The notes: generated by a model not told the origin, from the letters alone. A stretch of DNA of 7,665 bases from an uncultured Senegalimassilia sp. (GCA_937925385.1 CALEWN010000337.1:1-7665), one strand, 5' to 3'. Positions 1-7,518 are shown, counted from the stretch's first letter. Program-made: numbers and translations.

Positions 1-218
1 TCCCTGGGCAAAAACTCGGTGGCCTCGAGCGCCTCAGCGCCCATGGCCGGGCAGCCGAAGGCGAACGCGTCGAAATCGGCGATGCGGTCGGCGCTGAAAT
101 CGCTGCATTGCACCAGGTCGGCGGTGCCGCCCGCTGCGCGCACGCCCTGCGCCACCAAATCCGCCATGGCCTCGGTATTGCCCGTGCCGCTCCAGTACAC
201 TACTGCTACTTTGCTCAT
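1..218 (-). CDS. Flavodoxin, N-terminal part (runs off window)
   Basis: Short-chain flavodoxin, an FMN-binding cytoplasmic electron carrier that can stand in for ferredoxin. The first 72 residues are visible. They open with a beta strand and the FMN-phosphate loop SGTGNTE (residues 10-16) preceded by VVYW, as in clostridial flavodoxins. A second flavin-contacting stretch, GCPAMGAEALE, lies at about residues 55-65. The C-terminal half is beyond the left edge, so full length cannot be judged. Two in-frame ATGs exist (224 and 218). I chose 218 because AAAGGA lies 7 bases upstream of it, but only 1 base from the other. It lies 173 bp downstream of the DUF3793 gene on the same strand, and I see no convincing promoter of its own, so co-transcription is likely. 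The family call is firm; the redox partner is unknown. Confidence 0.93.
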   Translation of the reverse strand, partial: MSKVAVVYWSGTGNTEAMADLVAQGVRAAGGTADLVQCSDFSADRIADFDAFAFGCPAMGAEALEATEFLPR

Positions 219-258
219 CTGCATATCCTTTCGTTTGCAAGGGAGGCGTCGGTCTTGT

Positions 259-303
259 GCCGAACGGTCGAGGCGCTTCGAGCGAGCGCACCGACCGTTC
301 GGC
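259..303. repeat. Inverted repeat between DUF3793 gene and flavodoxin
   Basis: A perfect 12-bp inverted repeat, GCCGAACGGTCG (259-270) with CGACCGTTCGGC (292-303). It encloses a further 5-bp pair GCGCT/AGCGC (273-277 with 285-289), separated from the outer stem by a symmetric 2x2 internal loop. The transcript would fold into a stable hairpin on either strand. No T-run follows on either side, so it is not a textbook intrinsic terminator. It could stabilise or process the shared transcript, or bind a protein. Confidence 0.6.
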
Positions 304-391
304 GCGAATGCGGCAAGGGCGCGTTTCGCCACCGGTGCTCGATGCTTGCGGCATTTGCGGGCTTGCGGGCTTTCGCGCTTGCGGCTGCAGG

Positions 392-1098
392 CTACCCTGC
401 TGCTGCGAACGCCTCCTGGGCGGGGAAGTTCTCGTCGATTGCGGCAAGGCAGTCGATGGGTACGCCCTCGTCGAACAGGTCCTCGTAGGCCGCGGTGCAG
501 GTTTTGTAGCAGCAGAAGCATGCCTGCGCATCGCGGGCGCGGCTGTAGACCTTCCAGCAACCGCTGCATAGGCTGTTCTCGCCCTTGTTCTCGATGAATC
601 CCACCACGTCGTCATAGGGGTAGCCCAGGAAGAATCCGATCTCGTGCGGGAACGCGCAGCTGCCGGAAAGCGTGGCGGCAAGGTCGGTGCCGCAGATGCG
701 GCGGTGCAGCTTGGCGATGCAGGCGGAAAGGTCGGAGGGGTCGTAGCCCTCGTCTTGCAGATAGCGGAATACCTCGGGCTGCGCAAGGTATTCCCTCAGC
801 ATGGTTGGACGGTACACGTACAACAATAGGCCGGTCTTTCGCTGTGCCAATATCTCGATACGCACTCCGCACGGCTCCAGCTTCTTACGGCATATCCCCA
901 GTTCCTGGGCGAATTTGGTTGAGTCGAGGGCGCTGAGTGCGGCGCTTCCGTCGGGGTTTTCGCCGGCGTCGGCGCCTTGCGGTATACGAACATGTTCGCC
1001 GGCTTCAGCCCGGCAAGCGCAGGGGAGCAGTGGTGCACCAGCTTGCGCTCAAGATCGGCGGTGCGGCTCGGCCTCGCACCTGATGCGCCTATGATCAT
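392..1098 (-). pseudogene. DUF3793 family protein, frameshifted
   Basis: I recognise this as the DUF3793 family from conserved stretches that fall in two frames. The first frame starts at ATG 1098 (AAGGAG lies 5 bases upstream) and gives LERKLVHHCSPALAGLKPAN followed by MFVYR, the usual N-terminal block. It then runs into unrelated sequence and stops near 796. The rest is in another frame: LDSTKFAQELGICRKKLEP, LLLYVYRP, the block EIGFFLGYPYDDVVGFIENKG, then C-GCWKVY and a Cys-rich tail ending at 392. Joining them needs one base added somewhere between about 953 and 981, giving roughly 235 residues. Candidate sites are the AAAACCCC run (953-960) or the CGCAAGG stretch near 979. The molecular function of DUF3793 is unknown; it often occurs near flavodoxins in anaerobes. 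This may be a true lesion, a sequencing error, or less likely recoding, since no standard slippery heptamer is in register. Without the shift, a GTG at 865 could start only the C-terminal 157 residues. Confidence 0.75.
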
Positions 1099-1134
1099 AG
1101 TGGCTCCTTCCCATTCATGTAATCCGTGGCTAAC

Positions 1135-1162
1135 ATAGTAAGCATAAGTAAACCGCAGTCAA
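1135..1162 (-). promoter_or_regulatory. Candidate promoter of DUF3793-flavodoxin unit
   Basis: On the minus strand, TTGACT (1162-1157, five of six to the -35 consensus) is followed after 16 bp by TACTAT (1140-1135, fair -10). A start site near 1128 would give a leader of about 30 nt carrying a good AAGGAG site. The surroundings are AT-richer than the rest of the window. The -35 is good and the -10 is ordinary. No clear regulator box was found. Confidence 0.4.
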
Positions 1163-1252
1163 CATGTTTGGGGGATCTTCGCAAAAGATTTTTCGCCGAA
1201 GGCGCGTGCGGCTGGGAAGCGGTGGCGCTAGCGGGCACGGCAGGGAAGCGGC

Positions 1253-1300
1253 GCTGGTCCGCAAGGCGCCGACGGGCGGATCGGCGCCTTGCGGACCAGC
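1253..1300. repeat. 20-bp perfect inverted repeat after AEC gene
   Basis: Arms GCTGGTCCGCAAGGCGCCGA (1253-1272) and its exact reverse complement (1281-1300) flank an 8-base loop (1273-1280). It lies about 75 bp downstream of the AEC transporter stop and about 90 bp upstream of the candidate DUF3793 promoter on the same strand. That is where a terminator or transcript-end stabiliser would sit. No T-run follows on the minus strand, so Rho-independent termination is not supported by the usual rule. A 14-base piece of the arm recurs at 969-982 inside the DUF3793 gene. Confidence 0.75.
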
Positions 1301-1373
1301 TCGCCAGCAGCGGGCCTGCGAACCGTCAACATCGAGGCGCCGGCTCCTTGCCGTCGCCGCGCGGGCCGAAGCG

Positions 1374-2288
1374 CTACACCAGCGTCAGCGCGATAAGGGT
1401 GGCGGCGATCACGCCAAGGATGATGGTGAGGGCGTTCGCGAAGCCGGCTAGGCCGCCGTCGCCGCCCGACATCTGGGTGTACATAGGCGCAAGTGCGCTC
1501 GCCGGGCTCCACACCAGCAGCGTGAGCAGGGCGCGCATGACGTTATCGACCGGAAGCGCCAGCCAAACGATGCAGGTCAGCACCACGCTGAACGCTGTGC
1601 GCAGGCCCACCAGACGCGCCACCTTTGCCATGCGCTCTCGCGAGACGGAGAAGCTCATCATGAGCCCCAGCATGAACATTGCCAGAAACGAGTTGGCGTT
1701 GGCAATGGGCTCGGTGAAGGCCACCAGCTCGGAGGGGAGGCGGATCCCCGCCACCGACAGCACGATGATCAGCAGGTACGTGTCGAAGGGCAGGCTGGAG
1801 AACAAGCGCTTGGCGACGAATCGCACCGGGTGCTCGATGCGCTTGCCCCCGGCGATCAGGCCGGTGAGCGCATAGGAACCGCCGGCCATCATGAACGCGT
1901 TGCCGGCGTCGTAGAGGCAGGTTGCCACGGCCATGGTGGGCGAGAAGATGGCCTGCACGAACGGCAGCGCGAAGCATCCCAGATTGAATCCGCAGCCGTT
2001 GAGCAGGTAGAACGCGCGGTCCTCGCGCTTGGCCCGCGGGGTGATGGCGAAGGTGACCAGGTACGCGCCGAAGGCGAAGATGAAGCCGAGCGGCACGAGC
2101 AGCAGCATCTGCGGTGAGAAGTCGGCGGCGCCGAACGCATGCAGCACCGCGCAAGGCAGCGTGAACGTGAACACGATCTTCGACACGAACTCACCGGGCA
2201 TGTTGCCGAGCTTGCCGGTGTGGCCCATCCAGTAGCCTGCGATGATGATGCAGACGAAGGCGAATACTTTGATGAGTGCGGTTTCCAT
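1374..2288 (-). CDS. AEC (auxin efflux carrier) family transporter
   Basis: Polytopic inner-membrane secondary transporter of the AEC family, whose bacterial members move organic acids or amino-acid-related substrates. At 304 residues it has the normal family length. It shows the typical alternation of hydrophobic segments (about ten), with an N-terminal segment ending in FTLPCAVLHAF (about 41-51). The family core NGCGFNLGCFALPFV (about 97-111) sits just after a charged loop. Near the end a segment contains VWSPASALAP (259-268), followed by the loop leading to the last helix, FANALTIILGVIAATLIALT. I chose ATG 2288 because the upstream extension is basic and non-hydrophobic, and GGAAG lies 10 bases upstream of this codon. 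It follows threonine ammonia-lyase after 194 bp on the same strand, suggesting a substrate or product of that pathway, but the cargo cannot be read from the sequence. Confidence 0.9.
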   Translation of the reverse strand: METALIKVFAFVCIIIAGYWMGHTGKLGNMPGEFVSKIVFTFTLPCAVLHAFGAADFSPQMLLLVPLGFIFAFGAYLVTFAITPRAKREDRAFYLLNGCGFNLGCFALPFVQAIFSPTMAVATCLYDAGNAFMMAGGSYALTGLIAGGKRIEHPVRFVAKRLFSSLPFDTYLLIIVLSVAGIRLPSELVAFTEPIANANSFLAMFMLGLMMSFSVSRERMAKVARLVGLRTAFSVVLTCIVWLALPVDNVMRALLTLLVWSPASALAPMYTQMSGGDGGLAGFANALTIILGVIAATLIALTLV

Positions 2289-2327
2289 GCTGTTCTTTCT
2301 TCCTAGGCCCCTTCGAGAAGCCCGTCG

Positions 2328-2357
2328 GCGTTTTCCCTGTGCAAAACGGGAAAACGC
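2328..2357. repeat. Hairpin between threonine ammonia-lyase and AEC genes
   Basis: Perfect 10-bp arms GCGTTTTCCC (2328-2337) and GGGAAAACGC (2348-2357) flank a 10-base loop. It lies in the 194-bp gap, about 40 bases upstream of the AEC start codon. It could be a weak terminator, an attenuator-like element or an RNA processing or stability hairpin for the two-gene transcript. A run of T directly after the stem is absent on both strands. Confidence 0.55.
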
Positions 2358-2482
2358 GCAAACCCCCAACCAATCGAATCCCGAAAGAAACCGGTCAGGG
2401 GCCTGCGCGTTGTGCGACTTGCGTATGCGGTTGTAGGGCGAGGGGTTTTATGCGGCAGCTTCATCCCCTCGGCGGGTTTGCC

Positions 2483-3694
2483 TTACAGATGCGCGTTGAT
2501 GAGCTTCGGACGGAAGCCTTCGCCTTCGAGCGCCTTGACGATCTGCTGCTTGTGGTCGGTGCCGAACGCCTCGATGGTGACGCGCAGCTCCACGGCGGCC
2601 TGACGGTTCGTGGTGACGAACTGGTTGTGGTCCAGGCGGATGACGTTGCCCTTGTTGTCGGCGATGACCTGCGCCACGCGCACCAGCTCGCCGGGGCGGT
2701 CGGGCAGAAGCACCGAGACGGTGAAGATGCGGTCGCGCTGGATCAGGCCGTGCTGCACAACCGACGACATGGTGATGACGTCCATGTTGCCGCCGGAAAG
2801 GATGGAGACGACCTTCTTGCCCTCGAAGTCCAGATGGCGAAGGGCTGCCACGGTGAGCAGGCCGGAGTTCTCCACGACCATTTTATGGTTCTCGACCATG
2901 TCCAAGAAGGCTGCGATCAGCTCGTCGTCATGGACGGTGATGATGCTGTCGAGGTTCTCCTGGATGTAGGGGAAGATCTTGTCGCCGGGCTCGAGCACCG
3001 CGGTGCCGTCGGCGATGGTGTTGGCGCGCGGCAGCTTCACCACGTGGCCGGCTTCAAGGGAGGCCTTCATGCATGCTGCGCCGGCGGGTTCCACGCCGAT
3101 GACCTTGATGTGCGGGTTGAGCAGCTTGGCCAGCGTGGACACGCCCGTGGCAAGCCCGCCGCCGCCGATGGGCACCAAGATGTAGTCGACGAGCGGCAGC
3201 TCCTGCACGATCTCCATGGCGATGGTGCCCTGGCCCGTGGCGACGCCCAGGTCGTTGAACGGGTGGATGAACGTGTAGCTGTTCTCCTCGGCAAGCTTGA
3301 GCGCGTGCTCGTAGGCCTCGTCGTAGACGTTGCCGGCCAGCACCACGTCGGCGCCCAGTGTTTTGGTGCGCTCGACTTTGATGAGCGGGGTGGTGGTGGG
3401 CATGACGATGGTGGCCTTGACGCCGTAATGCTGCGCGGCGTAGGCGACGCCCTGCGCATGGTTGCCGGCAGATGCGGTGATCAGGCCGTGCGCGCGCTCC
3501 TCGTCGGTCAGCGTGCTGATCTTGTAGTATGCGCCGCGCACCTTGTAGGCGCCGGTGCGTTGCATGTTCTCGGGCTTGAAGAACACGCGATTGCGGGAAA
3601 TCTCGCTGAAGTAGGGGCTTTCAATAAGCTTCGTCTCCTGTGTAACTTCCTTGACTTTGGCTGCGGCTTCTTCGAATGCGTCCAGCGTCAGCAT
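2483..3694 (-). CDS. ilvA: Threonine ammonia-lyase, ACT-domain form (PLP enzyme)
   Basis: Cytoplasmic PLP-dependent enzyme converting L-threonine (and often L-serine) to 2-oxobutyrate (or pyruvate) plus ammonia, through a reactive enamine. Its 403 residues match the medium form: one catalytic fold-II domain plus a single C-terminal ACT domain. The Schiff-base lysine is K51 in TGAYKVRGA. SAGNHAQG (75-82) and the phosphate-binding GGGGL (177-181) follow, and SGGN (300-303) closes the PLP pocket. The ACT domain starts at FTVSVLLPDRPGELVRVAQV (about 324-343) and implies allosteric control by an amino acid. The start at ATG 3694 is preceded by a GGGGTG-type site about 6 bases upstream. ridA is divergent to it and an AEC transporter follows. 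It could feed isoleucine synthesis (ilvA) or threonine/serine catabolism (tdcB); with no ilv genes in view, the symbol is provisional. Confidence 0.93.
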   Translation of the reverse strand: MLTLDAFEEAAAKVKEVTQETKLIESPYFSEISRNRVFFKPENMQRTGAYKVRGAYYKISTLTDEERAHGLITASAGNHAQGVAYAAQHYGVKATIVMPTTTPLIKVERTKTLGADVVLAGNVYDEAYEHALKLAEENSYTFIHPFNDLGVATGQGTIAMEIVQELPLVDYILVPIGGGGLATGVSTLAKLLNPHIKVIGVEPAGAACMKASLEAGHVVKLPRANTIADGTAVLEPGDKIFPYIQENLDSIITVHDDELIAAFLDMVENHKMVVENSGLLTVAALRHLDFEGKKVVSILSGGNMDVITMSSVVQHGLIQRDRIFTVSVLLPDRPGELVRVAQVIADNKGNVIRLDHNQFVTTNRQAAVELRVTIEAFGTDHKQQIVKALEGEGFRPKLINAHL

Positions 3695-3739
3695 AGCTTC
3701 ACCCCTTTTGTTTTTCGGTTCGCGGCGGTTTAGTGTCGG

Positions 3740-3769
3740 TGAACATCATAGCCCTGCAGGCGCTACAAT
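3740..3769 (+). promoter_or_regulatory. Candidate ridA promoter, with dyad between divergent -10s
   Basis: TACAAT (3764-3769) is a strong -10. TGAACA (3740-3745) is a four-of-six -35 with an 18-bp spacer, and it overlaps the ilvA -10. Between the two -10 boxes lies the palindrome CCTGCAGG (3753-3760), flanked by TAGC (3749-3752) and GCTA (3762-3765). This is a plausible binding site for a shared regulator. The same GCG-(C)-TACAAT context recurs upstream of acpS. A start near 3776 predicts a leader of about 200 nt for ridA. Confidence 0.35.
3745..3750 (-). promoter_or_regulatory. Candidate -10 box for ilvA
   Basis: TATGAT on the minus strand (five of six to TATAAT) would place the start near 3738, leaving a leader of about 44 nt before the ilvA ATG. 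The sequence where a -35 should lie (about 3768-3773) is a poor match, so the promoter may need an activator. It overlaps the likely -35 of the divergent ridA promoter. Confidence 0.3.
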
Positions 3770-3775
3770 GGGGAG

Positions 3776-3975
3776 GTTCCATATCAGCGCAACAAAATTC
3801 GACGCTTTGCCTAGGTTTAACGCATGGTGTAAGGCGTGGGAAACGCTGCCCGGTTTCCGGACAGTTGGCGCTACGTCCCCATGTGGCAGCTTGGGGCGAA
3901 GCGCGCGAAAAGCGCTGCCGTTCCGCGCGCCTAGACGCGCATGTTGGGGCGCAAGCCCCGGAAAGGACGACCATC
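3776..3975 (+). other. Structured ridA leader region
   Basis: No gene is seen between the candidate promoter and ridA, but the leader holds a series of small stems. They are GGAAAC/GTTTCC (3839-3844 with 3853-3858), CCCCA/TGGGG (3877-3881 with 3892-3896), GCGCGCG/CGCGCGC (3901-3907 with 3924-3930), and GGGGC-GCAA-GCCCC with a GNRA tetraloop (3946-3959). The last ends just before the ribosome-binding site. I recognise no known riboswitch. The reading frame open through it, in phase with ridA, has no family similarity I can see. Confidence 0.35.
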
Positions 3976-4350
3976 ATGAAGGTCATCGCCACCCCGAACG
4001 CCCCCGCAGCCATCGGCCCCTATGTGCAGGGCCGCGTGTGCGGCAACCTGCTGTTCGCCAGCGGCCAGATCGCACTCTCCCCGGAGACCGGCGAGCTTGT
4101 CGGCACCACCATCGAGGAGCAGACGGCGCAGGTCATGAAGAACGTGGCCGCCATCCTGGCCGAGGCCGGCACCGACTTCGACCACGTGCTGAAAGCCACG
4201 TGCTTCCTGGACGACATCGACGACTTCGCCGCGTTCAACGCCGAGTACGCCAAGTCCTTCGGCGACGCCCGCCCGGCACGTTCGGCCGTGGGCGTGGCCA
4301 AGCTTCCCAAGGGCGCCCTGGTCGAAGTCGAGGTAATCGCGGAAGTGTAA
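3976..4350 (+). CDS. ridA: RidA family enamine/imine deaminase
   Basis: RidA (YjgF/YER057c/UK114 family) hydrolyses reactive enamine/imine intermediates such as 2-aminoacrylate, made by threonine/serine dehydratases, to 2-oxo acids and ammonia. It is a cytoplasmic trimer with active sites at subunit interfaces. The 124 residues match the family length and most of the Escherichia coli protein. Visible are NAPAAIGPYVQG (8-19, with the active-site Tyr16), SGQI (29-32), the substrate-carboxylate arginine in PARSAV (Arg102, equivalent to R105) and the C-terminal VEVEVIAE, whose Glu117 corresponds to E120. ATG 3976 is chosen because AAAGGAC lies 7 bases upstream and the family begins here; an open frame continuing upstream to 3733 is ignored. 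It is divergent from threonine ammonia-lyase, the enzyme whose toxic by-products it removes, which strongly supports the archetypal RidA role. Confidence 0.95.
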   Translation: MKVIATPNAPAAIGPYVQGRVCGNLLFASGQIALSPETGELVGTTIEEQTAQVMKNVAAILAEAGTDFDHVLKATCFLDDIDDFAAFNAEYAKSFGDARPARSAVGVAKLPKGALVEVEVIAEV

Positions 4351-4394
4351 CTGTTCACCGTTCTGCCGAACGGCGAATTCACTCGACACTGCGG

Positions 4395-4491
4395 GCCGCT
4401 GCGGCACCCCGCCTTCGCACGAGCCTGAAGGCTTGCGTACCAAAGTACGCGGCGCCTTCACGCTCCCGCGAATCCGGGGTACCGCAGCGGC
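4395..4491. repeat. Long imperfect palindrome (about 97 bp)
   Basis: The outer arms are 17 bp: 4395-4411 pairs with 4475-4491 with a single mismatch. Inside, CTTCGC (4413-4418) faces GCGAAT, GAAGGC (4427-4432) pairs with GCCTTC (4454-4459), and the tip is a perfect GCGTAC-CAAA-GTACGC hairpin (4435-4450). Only short internal loops interrupt the structure, so a transcript from either strand would fold end to end. It begins 44 bp after the ridA stop. It has no flanking T-run, open gene or obvious target duplication. It resembles an intergenic palindromic unit or a miniature non-coding element; whether it recurs in the genome cannot be seen here. Confidence 0.7.
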
Positions 4492-4639
4492 TCTCGTTGA
4501 CTTTGCTGCCACCTGCGAGCGAAGTGAAGCTGGCGCTTTCGGGGAGGGGTGACGCTGCGTCGTTGCTCATGTGCTTGCTTGCTGCGAACGGCGGCGTGCG
4601 CGGGGCGAGCGGCGGGCGCGTTAGAGATTGTCTGCAGCC

Positions 4640-4670
4640 TTGGTGCGCGCGCCGGACGCTGCCCTACCAT
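4640..4670 (+). promoter_or_regulatory. Weak candidate glmS promoter
   Basis: TACCAT (4665-4670) fits the TAnnnT pattern of a -10, and TTGGTG (4640-4645) is a poor -35 with a 19-bp spacer. A start near 4677 would leave a leader of about 92 nt containing the bulged AAAGCC/GGCTTT stem. The 418-bp gap before glmS argues for its own promoter somewhere here, but this particular assignment is tentative. Confidence 0.2.
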
Positions 4671-4768
4671 GTACGCGATGAAAAGCCCGACCAGGCAGCT
4701 CGGCTTTGAGCGTTCGCTCCCGCCGTGCGATGCTTTCGGGCCGCAACCTACCTGTGAGGAGCAATCGC

Positions 4769-6607
<1,839 letters not shown>

Positions 6608-6635
6608 GTTCGCGTACAATAAGGGCAACGTTGGT

Positions 6636-6665
6636 GCGGGCGCCGTTCGGGCGCCCGCTTGCTTT
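6636..6665 (+). terminator. Terminator-like hairpin between glmS and acpS
   Basis: A perfect 9-bp GC stem, GCGGGCGCC (6636-6644) with GGCGCCCGC (6650-6658), has a 5-base loop and is followed by TTGCTTT (6659-6665). The tract is short and interrupted, so termination of glmS may be partial. The hairpin sits downstream of the candidate acpS promoter and about 4 bases upstream of the acpS ribosome-binding site, so it may instead act in the acpS leader. Confidence 0.45.
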
Positions 6666-6680
6666 ACAGGGAGGTCGCTT

Positions 6681-7322
6681 GTGGTCGAGGACGCGAAAGT
6701 AGCGGGCGAGGGCCGGCAGGACGGCGCATCGGCGCAGGTGGAAGCTGCGTTCGGCGCCGTCGAGGGGGCCGTGGGCCTGGGCGTGGACATCGTGGAGATC
6801 GAGCGCATGCGCAAGATTCTCAAGCGATCCCCTGCGTTCGCGCGCAAGGTGTTCAGCGCCGAGGAGTGCCGCTATTGCGACGCCACCGCGCAGCCGGCCG
6901 TCCATTACGCCACGCGCTTCGCGGCGAAGGAGGCGGTGCTCAAGGCGCTGGGCACGGGCTTCTCTCAGGGCATCGGCGTGCGCGACGTGGAGGTTCGCCG
7001 CACATCGAAGGGCCGTCCGTACGCCGTGCTCACCGGCCGCGCCAAGCAGGTGGCGCAGGCGCTCGGCGTGCGTGAGCTGCCGCTTTCGCTGTCGCATACG
7101 CACACCGATGCGGTGGCGTGCGCCATGGCCATCACCGAGGGGTCGGTGCGGGCGCAGCAGGAGCGGCGCGATCCCATGGAGGAGCTGGCGCGCCAGTTCA
7201 AGGAGGCGCGCACCATGCTCGACGACCTGGATGCGGCAGCGCCCGCGCCTGCGCAGCCCCAGGTGCCCGATGCGCATTCGGCCATGGGCATGGTCCGACA
7301 TGCGCAAGGGGAGGCTGATTAG
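6681..7322 (+). CDS. acpS: Holo-[acyl-carrier-protein] synthase with N- and C-terminal extensions
   Basis: AcpS transfers the 4'-phosphopantetheine arm of CoA to apo-ACP, activating fatty-acid synthesis; it is a cytoplasmic Mg-dependent trimer. The core is at about residues 31-153. GVDIVEIERM (34-43) holds the metal-binding Asp36. FAAKEAVLKALGTG (80-93) holds the second metal ligand, Glu84. KGRPY (110-114) and the closing SLSHTHTDAVACAMA (136-150) complete it. The protein is 213 residues against about 120-130 for the family. Before the core are 30 low-complexity residues rich in Ala, Gly and acidic residues. After it are about 60 residues with a charged, probably helical stretch (about 164-184) and an Ala/Pro-rich tail. 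GTG 6681 is chosen for its GGGAGG site 6 bases upstream. GTG 6771 would give a conventional N-terminus but has only a closely spaced G-rich site. It lies 73 bp after glmS. Confidence 0.93.
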   Translation: MVEDAKVAGEGRQDGASAQVEAAFGAVEGAVGLGVDIVEIERMRKILKRSPAFARKVFSAEECRYCDATAQPAVHYATRFAAKEAVLKALGTGFSQGIGVRDVEVRRTSKGRPYAVLTGRAKQVAQALGVRELPLSLSHTHTDAVACAMAITEGSVRAQQERRDPMEELARQFKEARTMLDDLDAAAPAPAQPQVPDAHSAMGMVRHAQGEAD

Positions 7323-7406
7323 CGGCCGCGTCAGGCTCGATGGCCGCCTCTCGCAAGTTGGACGCTAGCGCGAAGCGAGGCGTACGTTGGTCGCGGGGTG
7401 TGAGTT

Positions 7407-7458
7407 GCGAAGAATCGCTCGTTTTGGCCCCAGCGGGACATAACGAGCGATTCTTCGC
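7407..7458. repeat. Palindromic repeat copy 1
   Basis: Perfect 17-bp arms GCGAAGAATCGCTCGTT (7407-7423) and AACGAGCGATTCTTCGC (7442-7458) flank an 18-base loop holding TTGGCC and GGGACA. It aligns base for base, without gaps, to the copy at 7551-7602. The loop ends are shared, and three arm differences are each compensated on the other arm. Confidence 0.8.
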
Positions 7459-7518
7459 GTTTTCTGAGGCGCGAGATGGACAATATTGACGGTATTTCGT
7501 GCGAATGGGGAGCGCGGC

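Larger units (their letters stand above)
4351..4768. other. 418-bp gene-free region between ridA and glmS
   Basis: No credible gene is seen. The region holds a weak hairpin just after ridA (CCGTTC/GAACGG, 4358-4373), the long imperfect palindrome at 4395-4491, and a GC-rich stretch with no structure I can name. Near glmS there is a short stem with one bulge (AAAGCC 4682-4687 with GGCTTT 4702-4707). I looked for a glmS ribozyme and did not recognise its core. Open frames here look like noise from high GC. Confidence 0.6.

Noticed and set aside
34..786. 250-codon minus-strand frame across the flavodoxin and DUF3793 region
   Set aside because: The sequence is Arg/Pro/Ala/Thr low complexity and in a different frame from both recognised genes; it is a shadow.
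1101..1170. Iron-regulator (DtxR/IdeR or Fur) box near the DUF3793 promoter
   Set aside because: Only a GTTAGC-like half match is seen; no convincing two-half palindrome matches either consensus.
1126..1875. 249-codon plus-strand frame opposite the AEC gene
   Set aside because: No domain and composition typical of an antisense shadow; the minus-strand membrane protein is clear.
2276..3733. 485-codon open frame antisense to threonine ammonia-lyase
   Set aside because: It is a shadow of the real gene, with a repetitive Asp/Val/His/Gly composition and no recognisable domain.
3733..3975. 81-codon in-frame upstream extension of ridA
   Set aside because: RidA proteins begin at the chosen ATG, which has its own ribosome-binding site. 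The extension overlaps the candidate promoter and shows no motif.
4351..4768. glmS ribozyme upstream of glmS
   Set aside because: The conserved core of the ribozyme was not recognised, and the visible long palindrome has a different architecture. A covariance search would settle this.
7486..7514. Promoter starting with TTGACG between the right-end palindromes
   Set aside because: No acceptable -10 lies 15-19 bases downstream, and no gene follows within the window.
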